Source of the DNA: Euonymus europaeus
Taxonomy: Eukaryota; Streptophyta; Magnoliopsida; Celastrales; Celastraceae
Direction: 5' to 3'
NCBI GenBank assembly: GCA_963580455.1
Contig: OY756965.1
Coordinates: forward strand, 26,076,902-26,140,901
DNA: 64,000 nucleotides
Below are positions 46,978 through 58,475 of the stretch, in pieces. The stretch's first letter is position 1; each line of letters begins with the position of its first letter. Both the position numbers and the translations under genes were made by a program. The notes under the pieces were generated by a model. It was not told the DNA's origin, searched no databases, and worked only from the letters and a program-made list of their open reading frames with translations.

Positions 46978-47362
46978 GGGCAATTGCAATGGTGTAAAAT
47001 TAATCGGCCAACAAAGTTAATGCGTTTTGTTGATGTGGCTGTATTAAAAAATGTATTTTATTGATGTAGTTGTATTGAGATATGTATTTTGGCGGTGTGA
47101 ATAATTATGTGGCTTGATTTTTTGTAATAAAAGTGAGACTCAGCCTTGATTTTGGTATAAATTTGATGGGGATAGTATGAAGGATATGAAAATAGTTGGG
47201 TTGGATAATGGCTTTGTATTGGGAGATGTGTTCTGCAGATGTGGCAGTATTGAAATATGTGTTATGCTGATTTGATTGATTGAGAGTTGTACTTTTGTAA
47301 GATAGATGTGGGACCCAAAAAAAATTGTTGGGCCATTAAAAGGGCAACCATTGTGGTTGCCC
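46978..47362. mobile_element. PIF/Harbinger-type MITE (Tourist-like)
   Basis: Terminal inverted repeats GGGCAATTGCAATGGT and GGGCAACCACAATGGT (reverse complement of the right end) are flanked by the 3-bp duplication TTA (46975-46977, 47363-47365). Block A shows the uninterrupted site near 35250. The right terminus itself folds as a 10-bp hairpin. Confidence 0.8.
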
Positions 47363-47394
47363 TTATATAAGAGATCAGTAGATAAATTTAGTGG

Positions 47395-47761
47395 CCGACG
47401 CAGGATTTTAACTTAGGAGGGGAAAAATCATGCATGATTTTGGGGACAGTGCCTCTGATTATTTTTTTTGATATTATAAAGAATTGCGCATAAATTAACA
47501 ACACAATTAAAATTTAAAGTATCAAAAGTTTTATATCAAATCTCTTGAATAATATCTTTTGAATACTCTCTTTACTCTCTTTGTAAATCCATCCATAACA
47601 AAGAATCACTTCCTCTTGATCAAAGGCAAATATTGCAAAATTAGGGTGCCCAAAACTACTATTAATATACAAAAAAAATCAAAATTTACTATTAACTATT
47701 TAAATTATTAAAAAATTACTTAAACTATTTTTTTTCTTTCAAAAAGTAATAGATCCGCCCA
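47395..47761. mobile_element. Second block-B-only insertion with 8-bp duplication
   Basis: TTTAGTGG (47387-47394) and ATTAGTGG (47762-47769) flank 367 bases. Block A reads continuously through TTTTAGTGGTGACTTGG at 35267-35283. The terminal repeats are weak, so only the duplication and the empty site support it; an 8-bp duplication suits hAT. Confidence 0.6.
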
Positions 47762-47769
47762 ATTAGTGG

Positions 47770-50195
47770 TGACCTGGTTTTTAAAACTTCAATTCTTCCG
47801 GACAAAAAAAAAATCAATCAATATGCACATTGTAAGGTTTATTTTGTGACACTATGTTTAACCAATATAATCATCCGATTTAGAATAGCTGAGATGCATA
47901 TTAAGTTAGAATGCAAGCTGGTTTAAAGTTGAAAATCAAACAATGCTGTCATGTAACTTGCATGTATCCTATATGAATACACAGTGATTCCAGGTAAACT
48001 GCACATAGCCTATATGAGTATCAGGTTTTGGAAACTTGCATCCTACGTTTTATGTGATTTTATTTTATGTGTTAATTGGTAACTGATTTTATTTAATTAA
48101 TTGATTTGATTAAATTGATTGATTAAAATAAAATCAAGTTTTTTTAGGAATGATTATCTCTTCTTTTAAAGAGTTATCTCCTTCCTATTTAGAGATAATC
48201 ATATTCTTAAATTAATGAATTATTCCTTATATTTTATGACTTTGATTCTAAGATTACGACACAACCTTTTACTAATTTCGTGGGTCAATATTGTGCATAT
48301 ATTTTAGGTCATAATATAGGATTTTCTCGATTGATACGCATGTCATATATATTGTTTTTGGTAACCAAACTACCCCAGGTCTTTTACTCGCATATTGCTG
48401 AATTGAAAATAGTTTTTGTGCGAGTTTTATGTGTTAATAAAATTCATGCATTCTTGCACTACACTTTAAGAGCATTCTTATATGTTTTGGAGCTTGAAAA
48501 CTTCAGTGCGACTCTAAAGCATCGTGTGGAAGAATCTACTTGTGGTTGGATGTATCGAACAAAAAACTAGAATAAGTGATGTGGATCTTAGCTATTTAGA
48601 CATTCTTGTAACCCTTTGTGATTAGTGGATTGTTTCAAAGGTTAGTGGCTACAGACATCCGAAATTTTTTCCTAAATTGAATTTTTCTCTTAAATATCAT
48701 GTCATACTAGTTGATATTTTTAAGTATTCAATTTTTAAAACATGATATTATAAATTAAGCATTGGATTCTTTAATTTAAAAGAAGAAGGTAGGCAAAATA
48801 AATTAAAATATATATATAATGGAAAATAGCAAAAAAATCTTATAGAAAACCCATGGCCGACTTGATGTAATGGAACGTGAATGGACAGGTTTTTCAGGTT
48901 TTGGTCACAATCAAGTGATGGAGATTAAGCACTGAGACGAGATGCGATGGCCAAATTTTGAAACAAATTAAAGGATCATCCCATGACAAATAAAACCAGA
49001 CATGCACAGTGAATTTAAGTGATTTTATTATATGTAAAAACACTCATGTCTGTTTTAGCATCCAACCACGCGTGCTGCACGTGCTTTGCATATTTATTAT
49101 TACCGTACAATTATCGTACGTACGTTATATATATATGCACACACACACACAAATTAAGAAGCCGAACCATGGATCCATGACAAATATGCTTTGCATCTTT
49201 TCCAGAAAAACACATAATTTTTTCCTAGAAAAAACCATGAATCGGCCAATATATATATATATATATATGTATGAACTGTGACTAGAAGTTCTCACAGATA
49301 AATATTAAATATTGTACATGGTAACAAATGTTAGTTCCCCCTAAGACCATGGATTTTAACAAATGTGGATGTGGAGTAGCCAACATGATCACGTACGTAG
49401 GTAATGGACAACACAAAGTGGTGCCAATTTAATGCCATGATACATGTGGCAAATGATCCACTACGTGCAGGTGGAGGAGTCATTTTTATATTAATCCACT
49501 ATTTTATATCATATATAATTTCAAACCCACTTTTTATCTTATATTATTCTCCACTACTGACTTTTATTCTTCCCTTTGACTAATTTTCATATTACCTTTT
49601 GAGCTAATTTTTGTTAACTGTAGCCATAACATAAATATACATATAAATATCCGTTGGGAAACTAAATCGTACGTAATCTCGAATCTAGACATACACATCA
49701 GGAGCTGAGGAGATTGTGGCACGACGATGAACCCTTGTGATCACGCAATAACAAAAGAAAAGAGCGACCTGATGGTTCGTTTGCACCCTATCGCACAAGT
49801 TAGTATATTTCTCAAAGTTTGATTAGGAATCGAACGTTGTGATTCAGATTGCGACTTGGATCAATTTCAGCCTTTCTTATATGTAAGTCCAAAACTCGAA
49901 ATTAGTTTGTTTGTATTGTGATATATATATATATATATATATATGGATTTGTGATTATCCGGTGATTTTGAACTTTGGGATGTGATCCTAATCTTGGGTG
50001 TTGGCCTGGATTCATAAATTTTTTTTATTTTTTTTGTTAATTTGAATTTTCTCACCGTCTCTAAAAAACAACTTATTCATGTGGTTTAACTTTTTTGTGC
50101 TACATGTCATGTTGAAATAAGCATGACTATTTTTCATATCCACATATATGTAGAAATATATAACATGTTAGAAATTGAGTCACAATATAAATATA
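47770..50195. other. AT-rich intergenic, no gene
   Basis: Contains TA microsatellites at about 49246-49268 and 49920-49944. The part from about 49330 matches 36310 onward in block A. A 96-codon open frame at 48280-48570 has no recognisable motif. Confidence 0.4.
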
Positions 50196-50545
50196 TTTTT
50201 TTTTTATAAAAGATGATGAAACCTCCAAATTTTATTAAAATTCTCACTGAAGGCGGAGAAAAATCAAGATTACAATCAAATAAACAAAGAACATACTAAA
50301 AAGGTTAACCGAAAACACCTACACAAAAAACTCCACAAAACTAAAACTAATTAGCATAATATACAATGATCCATACAATTACTCCACAACAGCAGACAAA
50401 ATAAAACCTAAAACAGAGCAAAAACCCAGCTGCCAGATGAAGCTGTCCACCTCCCCATACCCTACTAGCACAAGAGAGCAACGCAAACTGCCGCGACTTA
50501 CTACCAAAACCAAAACCATTGAAATGAAGAGACACGTAGACTGCT
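50196..50545 (-). mobile_element. Possible LINE/SINE 3' tail
   Basis: A T-run at 50196-50205, then sequence of the type GATGATGAAACCTCC and TTTATTAAAATTCTC, as commonly seen at 3' ends of plant retroposons in antisense. No protein signature. Confidence 0.35.
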
Positions 50546-50960
50546 CAAAGAGAGGGAAATGCCCTTAATGAAGAGACACAAGACAAATACATGTTGACAA
50601 TGTACCATTAACGAGACATACAAACTCAAGATCAAATACCCAAGTGGTTACTTGTGAGATTATCTAAACGTATGCGAAAAGACCATTCTCCACATTAGTT
50701 TCCACACTAGAAGGGTTAGACTTGTGTTGTACCGTGTGCAAGCGTGTTCCACTAGAGTCACTAAGTTCACAACACTGCTAAATATAAGTGTTAGAAGTTT
50801 TCAGTTCTCGTGCATACATCTTGTCCGCACGACTTTATTCTTTTTAGATCATTTCACTTAATTATACATAGGCCTATGAAAAAGACATCTTAGATGTTTA
50901 GGGTAATGAATTTTCTTATAAACCCACATTATTGCAGCCTTGCATGGGGATTGTTATAAC

Positions 50961-50970
50961 TATATATATA
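50961..50970 (+). promoter_or_regulatory. TATA box of ALMT-B
   Basis: TATATATATA 92 bases before the start codon; leader conserved with ALMT-A. Confidence 0.6.
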
Positions 50971-51052
50971 GTTGGTTTCTGCTCCGATTGAACTCAACAA
51001 CTGAGAGAGTGTATGATTTGCACGAAACAGAATTTACAGAGCAAAGTTAACA

Positions 51053-52773
51053 ATGGAGTCTGTCACTGTAATAGCCATTCCAGAGGGAGACGGAGTGGCT
51101 CCCAAAAAGACTAATAATAAATCCCAAAATCCTCTGTTTCTCGTCATCATTTCCTTTCTTAGAGAAAACAAAAGAAAGCTGGTTCATAGCATCAAAGTCG
51201 GGATTGCACTTGTTTTAGTGTCTCTCTTGTATCTCCTTGATCCTCTCTATAACCAATTCGGCGAAAATGCTATGTGGGCTATAATGACTGTTGTTGTCAT
51301 CTTTGAGTTCTATGCAGGTTTCTTGCTTATACATAACGTAACATACATACCTGTCGAGTTATAAGACATAAAATTAATTCCATCCCCTGTTAATCAACAG
51401 GTGCTACACTAAGCAAGGGCTTGAATCGCGGAATGGGTACCGTACTAGGAGGTGGATTGGGATGTCTAGCAGCAAGTTTTGCTCAACAAGTTGGTGGGAT
51501 TGGCAACGCTATTGTTGTTGGCATTTCTGTGTTCATATTTGGTAAGAATTTTTGTAGGTTAATTTCATTAATCTACATATTTTGAAGGGAGAGGATGATT
51601 GAATGCATAATCGTTATGGTCATGGATGTTTTTCAGGTGCAGCAACGACGTATACTCGATTGTTTCCACGCGTTAAAAGGAGATACGATTATGGAGCAAT
51701 GATATTCATTCTCACTTTTAATTTAGTGGTGGTGTCTGGTTTGCGAGCTGAAATGGTAATGCAATTAGCCCGTGAACGTCTCTCGACGATCGTTATGGGT
51801 TTCGCTGTCTGCATATTCATAAGTTTGTTCATCTTCCCTATATGGTCTGGTGATGAGCTTCATGACTCCTTAGTCTCCAGATTTGAACACCTTGCCTCTT
51901 CCATCGAAGGTAAGCTTGTAAACTCGGTTATTACTTATTACTAATTCATCAGTAGCATTACAACTCCAATAATTTGAGATTTAATGGCTACGGTATGTGT
52001 ATCAGGATGTGTAGAGGAATTCTTCAAATCCTGCTACGAGAAGGAAAACCGGTTGATTCCCGGCTTTGATAAATGCAAGATGGTGCTGAACTCCTTGTCT
52101 AAGGATGAATCACTGGTAATTCAATCAGTCTTCCTGCACATTTTATCATATATGTATATATACACACACTACTCTGACACACTTGAATAATATTTTTATG
52201 GTTTTTTCAGGTGAATTTTGCAAAATGGGAACCCTGGCATGGGAGATTTGGTTTTCAATATCCATGGGAAAAGTATCTAAAGATTGGTGAACATCTTAGA
52301 GAACTTTCCGCGATGATCCTGTCACTTAAAGGTTGCATCGAATCTCCTAGACAGGTAAAATATCAGTGACTACTCTCTCTGCCTAAATAAATGCATGCAA
52401 TTAGTGTTGTTATGTATTGAAATGTGTAAATAACTAAATATTATATCATTTTCAGGCACCAAGAGAGTACATGAAAGAACCTTCTGAAGCAATTGTGTCA
52501 TCGCTCTCATGGACACTAAAAGAGCTTGGAGAGAGTATCAAGAGAATGAGGAGATGCAAGGCAGAGAACTCAATATTGACAAAACTGAAATCAATAAGAG
52601 TGGAATTAAGCCTTGTCATGTCCCCAACAAGACTAGGGTTACTGGATAACAACAGTGAAGGACTTGCCATGGCAAGCTTTGTGTTTTCATTGATGGAGAT
52701 GGTGGAGAAGGTTGAAGAACTTGCAAAAGAAGTGGAAGAACTTGGTGAAGTTGCTAATTTCCAGAATAGCTGA
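51053..52773 (+). CDS. ALMT: Aluminium-activated malate transporter family anion channel, copy B
   Basis: Six exons (51053-51317, 51401-51541, 51637-51909, 52006-52115, 52211-52354, 52456-52773) have the same phases and nearly the same lengths as copy A and give 416 residues. It carries T-V-V-V-I-F-E-F-Y-A-G-A-T-L-S-K-G with N-R-G after it, T-Y-T-R-L-F-P, and the intact W-E-P-W-H-G-R-F motif followed by Q-Y-P-W. Membrane segments fill the N-terminal half. Differences from copy A are scattered substitutions plus the shorter C-terminus. No defects. Expression may differ from copy A, whose promoter has a transposon. Confidence 0.93.
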
Positions 52774-53231
52774 GTCTTAAAAATATGTGCAAGTAATTTG
52801 TACAGAACCATGCATTTTGCCAATTGCATCACCTCCTCTGCTAATAACTGGAGTTTTAGTTTTTGTAAAACCTTCAGTCATTACAGTGCTGTTTATGGGT
52901 CTATGTATGTGAGAAGACAGCCTTATAAGTAATGAAATATATCAGAATTTGTTCAACCATATATGTATGTTGTCTTGCTTGTGCTACAGTGTGTCAATGG
53001 TGAAGTATACAATACACCTTCGTGAGGACTCGGGATATGCCTGCAGCCGGCTAGTTTGGAACCATTTGCCGGCTACTTTTGTCAGTACATGAGATGCAAA
53101 ATATGATCGAGACTGTCTACCGCGACCCATTCGAAGGAAGCTATTCTAAAAGAGTCTCTCACCTTACATGAAAAACTCCAAGAATCCTAATTTTGATCAG
53201 AAAGAGAGAGGAGCAGAAAACAGAGAGAGAG

Positions 53232-53633
53232 ATGGGTTTTCCTACAAAATTAGCAATAACCGTGATTGGGTTATTTGGGTTGTTCAGTCTGGTTGCCAGC
53301 GATCCAAATACAAAAGTAAGAACAGTTCTGTGCAATTCAGGTGTGTATTCAAAGGGTGATCCTTTTGGTATCAGTTTAGACTACGTCCTCAAAGATTTTG
53401 AGACGGCTACACCCAAAGACAAGGACTACGATTACCACAACATCTCTCCTTATCCAAATTCTTATGCATATGGTCATGCTGCTTGCAACAAGAATCTTAC
53501 AACTTCAGACTGCTTCACATGCCTTGGTGCTGCTAAAACAGCCATGTTTGGTACTTGTCAGAGCCGGATTGGGGCTCGTTCGGTGCTCGCTGATTGTAAA
53601 ATTAGGTATGAGCAATACCCATTTGATGATTGA
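53232..53633 (+). CDS. Ginkbilobin-2-like secreted DUF26 protein, copy B
   Basis: One exon, 133 residues, as long as precursor ginkbilobin-2. Residues 1-23 form a signal peptide (hydrophobic core V-I-G-L-F-G-L-F). The mature part has six cysteines (34, 85, 94, 97, 109, 122), including the DUF26 motif C85-x8-C94-x2-C97, and ends near the conserved Y-E-Q. Single-domain DUF26 proteins are apoplastic; ginkbilobin-2 binds mannose and is antifungal. Function here is inferred from family. An upstream in-frame ATG at 53193 exists, but the start at 53232 opens the signal peptide directly. It follows ALMT-B on the same strand by about 460 bases. Confidence 0.9.
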   Translation: MGFPTKLAITVIGLFGLFSLVASDPNTKVRTVLCNSGVYSKGDPFGISLDYVLKDFETATPKDKDYDYHNISPYPNSYAYGHAACNKNLTTSDCFTCLGAAKTAMFGTCQSRIGARSVLADCKIRYEQYPFDD

Positions 53634-53881
53634 TTTGTTTGGGTGTCTCAATTGCTAAGAATTTGTCCTTTCTGCTATGCAGCATGAACAACCCATAAAA
53701 ACATACTGAATCCTTGTTGCTTTGATTACTTTGGGTTTTCTTTCTCCTTCTTCATCATTTAATTTTGAGTTGACAGCTTTGACATTAGTCTAGTTGATTA
53801 TCTTGTCGGATTAAGGTGAATGCGTTGTGTTTGAGGTCGAGCATTCGACCCTCTGTGATTTAGTTCTTTGAGATTTTTGAG

Positions 53882-53907
53882 ATTCCGTATACCAGTGTAT
53901 ACGGAAT
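53882..53907. repeat. 11-bp perfect inverted repeat near the block B end
   Basis: ATTCCGTATAC and GTATACGGAAT flank the loop CAGT. Block A has only the left arm-like sequence (ATTCTGTATAGG near 41953), so the palindrome is specific to B. Confidence 0.8.
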
Positions 53908-54404
53908 GTAACCACACTTTCTTAAAGGGGTTAAGAGTGTTGGGGCTTCCACCCATCCCTGCATTAGATCCGGAAATAGTCCAGGTACCCAAAAAATTTC
54001 TAATTTTTGGGTTGAAGAGAATTTTGGATTTTATTTCCATTCTCTCTTCCAACTAGCACAACGTGCCCTTGCACTACCAAGTGGGCGAACAGGCCCGCAA
54101 CAGGCGCATCTAGGGTTCAATTTGTGGCCCAATACGTATGTCTCGGTATCTCAGTCCAAGAACAACTCTTGGAGATGGAGATTGGCTGCATCTCTGCATC
54201 TAGGTGAATTGTCGAATGATTATTTAGAGAACAAACAATCTGATATGAGCGGCTAAAATCAGGAAATTATCACAATTCTAAAACACAAGTACAAGGAGAA
54301 ATAGTGAAGATAACACCGACACTGTCTGCAAAAACAAGAGACTAAAGAGTAGTTTTAGTTTATTTAATCTCCGACTGCATACACCTGCGACATAAAAGTA
54401 CCTT
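53908..54404. other. Intergenic
   Basis: No gene seen; the right end is probably the OEP7 3' UTR. Confidence 0.4.
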
Positions 54405-54656
54405 CTACTTGTCAGACTTACCTTCGGAGGAATCAACACCAACGGCGTCAGAGGAGGCTTGGTTGTTAACAGTAGTAGTACCAGAGAGATTAGTCTCCTC
54501 CTCCTCCTCGTCGGGATCGTGATCGGGATCAGACTTGGACATGGCGGCTCTGGCCTTGTCGAGGAACGGCTTGAAAGCTATCTCTATGGCTAGCCACCCA
54601 AATGCGAGTGCTCCAAACACCACCACCGCTTGCTTCGTGGCTGTTGACTTGCCCAT
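54405..54656 (-). CDS. OEP7: Chloroplast outer envelope protein OEP7-like
   Basis: One exon, 83 residues. Starts M-G-K-S, has one membrane segment (about residues 9-28) ending [14 protein letters not shown], which is the family signature, then an acidic tail with D-P-D-x-D-P-D and five glutamates. OEP7 is a signal-anchored protein inserted in the plastid outer envelope with its C-terminus in the cytosol. The tail is longer than the 64 residues of the Arabidopsis protein. No defects seen. Confidence 0.9.
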   Translation of the reverse strand: MGKSTATKQAVVVFGALAFGWLAIEIAFKPFLDKARAAMSKSDPDHDPDEEEEETNLSGTTTVNNQASSDAVGVDSSEGKSDK

Positions 54657-54779
54657 TTTTGGGTTCTCTCACAAATACCGGCCAGCAGAATTTGGACTTT
54701 CAGACCTTCTCCCTTGGTATGCGAGGAAGTTTCGGGATTGCTTCAATTCTGTAATGTGGGAATTTCACAATCCATAGGA

Positions 54780-55316
54780 CCTATCCATTTGATAAGACTG
54801 ATTAGGCGCGTTAGGGTTTATAATGGCCGTGTATGCAAAAGGGAGCCCTCATGAGCCCACAGCTTTTTGACCAAAATGTCCCCTTCAGGATCCCAAAAAA
54901 TGCTCATAGATTTTTTGTCGGCACTTGTCAATTGACTCAAAATCAACTTAAGCAAACGGCATCGTTTTCATCTTTACAGGAGAAAAACAAAAATTCCATT
55001 AACATCCAACCGTTTACGCCACAGGGGTGGGGAGAAGTTAAAACTCACCTAAACTATAAAATAAAATAAAAAACACCCGGGGGTGATCAGAAATCTAGTT
55101 CTCAACTTGTGTTGGAGACCTCAAGCATTATCCCGAGAAGAATTACTATTTTAGGTGAGAATTCAGAATGCGCAATCAAGTTCCTCCCTCAAGGCAAATG
55201 TTCACCAAAAGTATGTTGAATACAAATACTTTCAAGTCTAAAGTGACCAAGCAACTCTCACACAAATTGCTGTTTACACAAAACATGTCACACAAATTGA
55301 AACTTAGTGGACGTAT
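54780..55316. other. Intergenic between OEP7 and SmD1
   Basis: No gene seen. The right part is probably the SmD1 3' UTR. Confidence 0.4.
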
Positions 55317-57571
55317 CTAACGGCCCCGACCACGTCCTCGTCCGCGACCCCTGCCTCGACCACGTCCCATAGCTCTCCCTGAAGTTTTGAAAAGAATTGG
55401 GAATATCAATACCCATAACACGGATGCAAACCATAGTATTTACATTAGCACAGAGAGATGATGAACATACCGGCAGTTGGCTTCTTTGGTTTTACTCTAG
55501 GTGTCTCTTCAACCAGTAAAGTCTCAAGATTCAAGCTGTCAGGAAGGATGTAATAGCGAATACTGTTGCCCCTAACACTAAGATGATCCAAAGTTACCGG
55601 ATTCTTCCCCTTCAGTGTAAGCTTCACAGACTTCAGATGAGTGTTCATGCTTACATCAACACCTAGAAAATCAGTAATTCACTGGTCAGAACAGTTGCTT
55701 CTCTGCAAAACATGAGTCAAGTCAACTAAATAGAAAATTCAATGACAAGAAATTTGAAGACTATACATCAATTTCAAACAAGGAAACGATAACCTTGAAA
55801 CGCAAACACAGAAATCTGAATGAGAATATAGACTTGAAATGTGACAGAACCCACAAGACATTGTATGAATGCAAGGACATATTTATGATTTAGGAAAAAA
55901 ACACACAAAAGTGTGACTAAGAGTAAGATACGGAAAACGGAAGTACATGTAACAGTAAAATGAAAAAAGGTTAAGTCAATATAAATATAACAGAAAGGGG
56001 ATCATCAATGTGTCCAATACCAAAGGCATGGTGATAATCACACTAAATTAGACATTAGTAAGAACTAAGAAGAGCCAAGGTAAAAACAAAGGGCAAGTTT
56101 CTATTGAATTCAAAAGAAAAAATGTTAGACATTGAAGTACAGAGCAAGTTGATTTAGACGGCTGACTTACTACATATTTGATCAAGCATCATCTTGATTT
56201 TCTTAGCATCATTCGATAAGTGAACTACAACACCCCCCACTACAACATCTACATGACCATTTACCACTACAACATCTCATCTTAGTCTTTATTAAAGTCA
56301 TACCGGCAACAAACTATTTAGTTCTTCTGGGCACCTAGCAAGATTTTTTTTCCCTTTTCTGAATGGAAAATTTGTATTCAAGCACTAAGTGGGTGCATCC
56401 CACACCAATTACAAAGAGGAAATGCTAATATGGTCAAAAACATTTCCTGAAAAGGGCAAGGTCAAAGATTTCTCAATCCACCCTTACGGAAACAACATCC
56501 TGTCAAAATACACACAATACTTGCTAACATCAGACCACTATATCTCTCAACCAGTGTAATGAGAACAGGCACAGGGGAAGTACAAAGAGGATACCTATGC
56601 AGATGCTAAGTTACAAGCACAAATAGCATTATGTCTAACAAGTGTGAGAGAAATGACTAATAAAATTGGCATAGAGTTAGATCCTGACCAAGTTGATTAG
56701 AAATCTAACAAAACGTCCACACCTGTGAGCATTGAGATGAAGAAATCTAAAGCAAGGTCAAAAATAGCTAATTTATCAAAGAGAACCAGAGAATGCCCGT
56801 TCATACAGTAAACTATTCAAGTCAATATAACAATAAAGCTAACCATGGTGGTACGTTAGGGAGTAGGGACTCAGAGTCACACGCAAAGACATATTCTATT
56901 CATTTTCTACCTGCAATATGAAGGTTTGTACTGGAAACAATATATAGCGAAGTAAAGATTGGGAAGTGACTTCCAAAGGATGACCAACAAAGAAATGCAA
57001 AACGGTTCCCCATAGTTATGAGACTCGTCAAAGAGTGATGTCTTCTCTAGGTTTAGACCAAACCTAAATTTGATTAGTAATCGAGGATTACAGCTTCAAT
57101 TTTCCAATATACTATTCAAAATCTACCTTCAGAAAACTCATTGCCCTTGAGGCGTCCATAAATTAAGGATAAGGGCAAAACCAAACCATAGTATTACCAG
57201 TGCGTTGCTAAGAAATAGCAGAACGCCGTAACAACAAAGAAGTACGTGTTTTTAAAACCCCTCATTTCCAATCTCCCAGCAGAGCCTTGCAGGTGTAAGA
57301 CATACATGCATTACATATAGGGTTTAGCAAAACCCTAGATACGATGAACCCTGTGATGAAAGGAAAGCGGATGCTTAAGGAGTAAAACAAACCTGTAATC
57401 GTGCCATGAACAACAGTTCCATTCTTGAATTCGATTGACACGGTCTCGTTGTTTAATTTCATCAAAAACCTGCTTATTCCAAAAGTAAATCAAATTAAGA
57501 GAAAAGAAGGAGATATTATTGCTGATAAAACAAGGAATTTAGGAAGTAAAAACTGACCTGACAAGCTTCAT
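55317..57571 (-). CDS. SMD1: Small nuclear ribonucleoprotein SmD1
   Basis: Four exons on the minus strand (57571-57558, 57469-57393, 55662-55471, 55378-55317) join to 114 residues. The 14-nt first coding exon gives M-K-L-V-R. Sm motif 1 (L-M-K-L-N-N-E-T-V, then F-K-N-G-T-V-V-H-G) and Sm motif 2 ([13 protein letters not shown]) are complete. The C-terminus is an uninterrupted run of about nine G-R dipeptides, substrate for arginine methylation. SmD1 is part of the Sm heptamer on spliceosomal snRNAs. Intron 2 is unusually long (57392-55663, 1730 nt) for so small a gene, and I found no nested gene in it. Confidence 0.95.
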
Positions 57572-57579
57572 CGTGGAGA

Positions 57580-58475
57580 GAATACAAAGAACTAGAGTCG
57601 GAGCAAACGGCCACTGTAAGAAGCCGGAGAGGAGACAGATCTGTATCTACTTGAGACTTGAGAGTTGAAAACTTGAAATGGCGATGAAGCAGGACTGCTC
57701 GTGGGGGGGACTGGAGTCTGGGGAGACTCGTTTCACCACTTTTTGTGGGCTGGTTTGGCCAAAAGGTTAGCTAGCAGGCCTCAAAATGACTGGGCCTCAA
57801 AACTCTGTTCACTACTTTTGATGGGCTGGTTTGGCATTTGGCACAAAGGTTAACGGGCCTCAAAAACTCCAGTGTACCAGCCTATTAGGCTCCAACAAAT
57901 AAAGACTTTTAAAAATTGAATTATATAGTATCCTCACAACTTTATCATTTGCGATATATTCATTTTTTTTAATAATGGGAATTGGGATGGGAGATTTTTT
58001 CTCAATCTCTATCGGAAGGGATGATCTTTACATGCATAGTCATTGTCGTTCAGGCGCAAGCTCACTTGTTGTGACACATTTGTTAAAGAAATAATTTTTA
58101 TGTAAATATTTTTTTAAGTATTTATTTGAGTGTTCTTTTAAGTAATTTTATTTGAATATTTTGAAAAGAAAATATAGCAGCCGTGACTGCGAAATTCTAT
58201 CATTGTGAGATTAGAGGCGAAGCCTCTCCTCAAAAAATCTCAAATAGGCCCAAGTATATAATAAATTATGGAAAACACCACCTTTATGTTCTGGCTAAAG
58301 TTTCTTGATGGGATCATAGAAGAACATATAATTTTATTCAGAAGTATACAAAACCATGTCTTGGAGCCAACCGGGAGGAGATCGATCGGCAGCTTCTTAT
58401 TCACACTGTAAATAACAATAAATACAGGGTATATAGAATTATAATCCTATATGTTGATCATGAAGAGATCATCAT
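57580..58475. other. Intergenic between SmD1 and the EDGP-like gene
   Basis: SmD1 promoter side, then AT-rich sequence; no gene or repeat recognised. Confidence 0.4.

Larger units (their letters stand above)
44340..53895. repeat. Segmental duplication, block B
   Basis: Collinear partner of block A (33090-41965). It is longer through insertions at 44409-45395, 46978-47362 and 47395-47761 and other sequence up to about 49300 that I cannot match in A. Confidence 0.85.

Noticed and set aside
48280..48570. 96-codon plus-strand open frame
   Set aside because: No motif, AT-rich surroundings and no counterpart in block A.
53193..53231. Upstream in-frame start for the DUF26 copy B protein
   Set aside because: It would place 13 charged residues before the signal peptide; the ATG at 53232 begins the signal peptide directly.
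33090..53895. A novel multi-gene defence or mobile system in the duplicated blocks
   Set aside because: All recognisable genes belong to known families (ALMT, DUF26) and the rest is ordinary transposon sequence; the pairing is interesting, but nothing in the sequence shows a joint mechanism.
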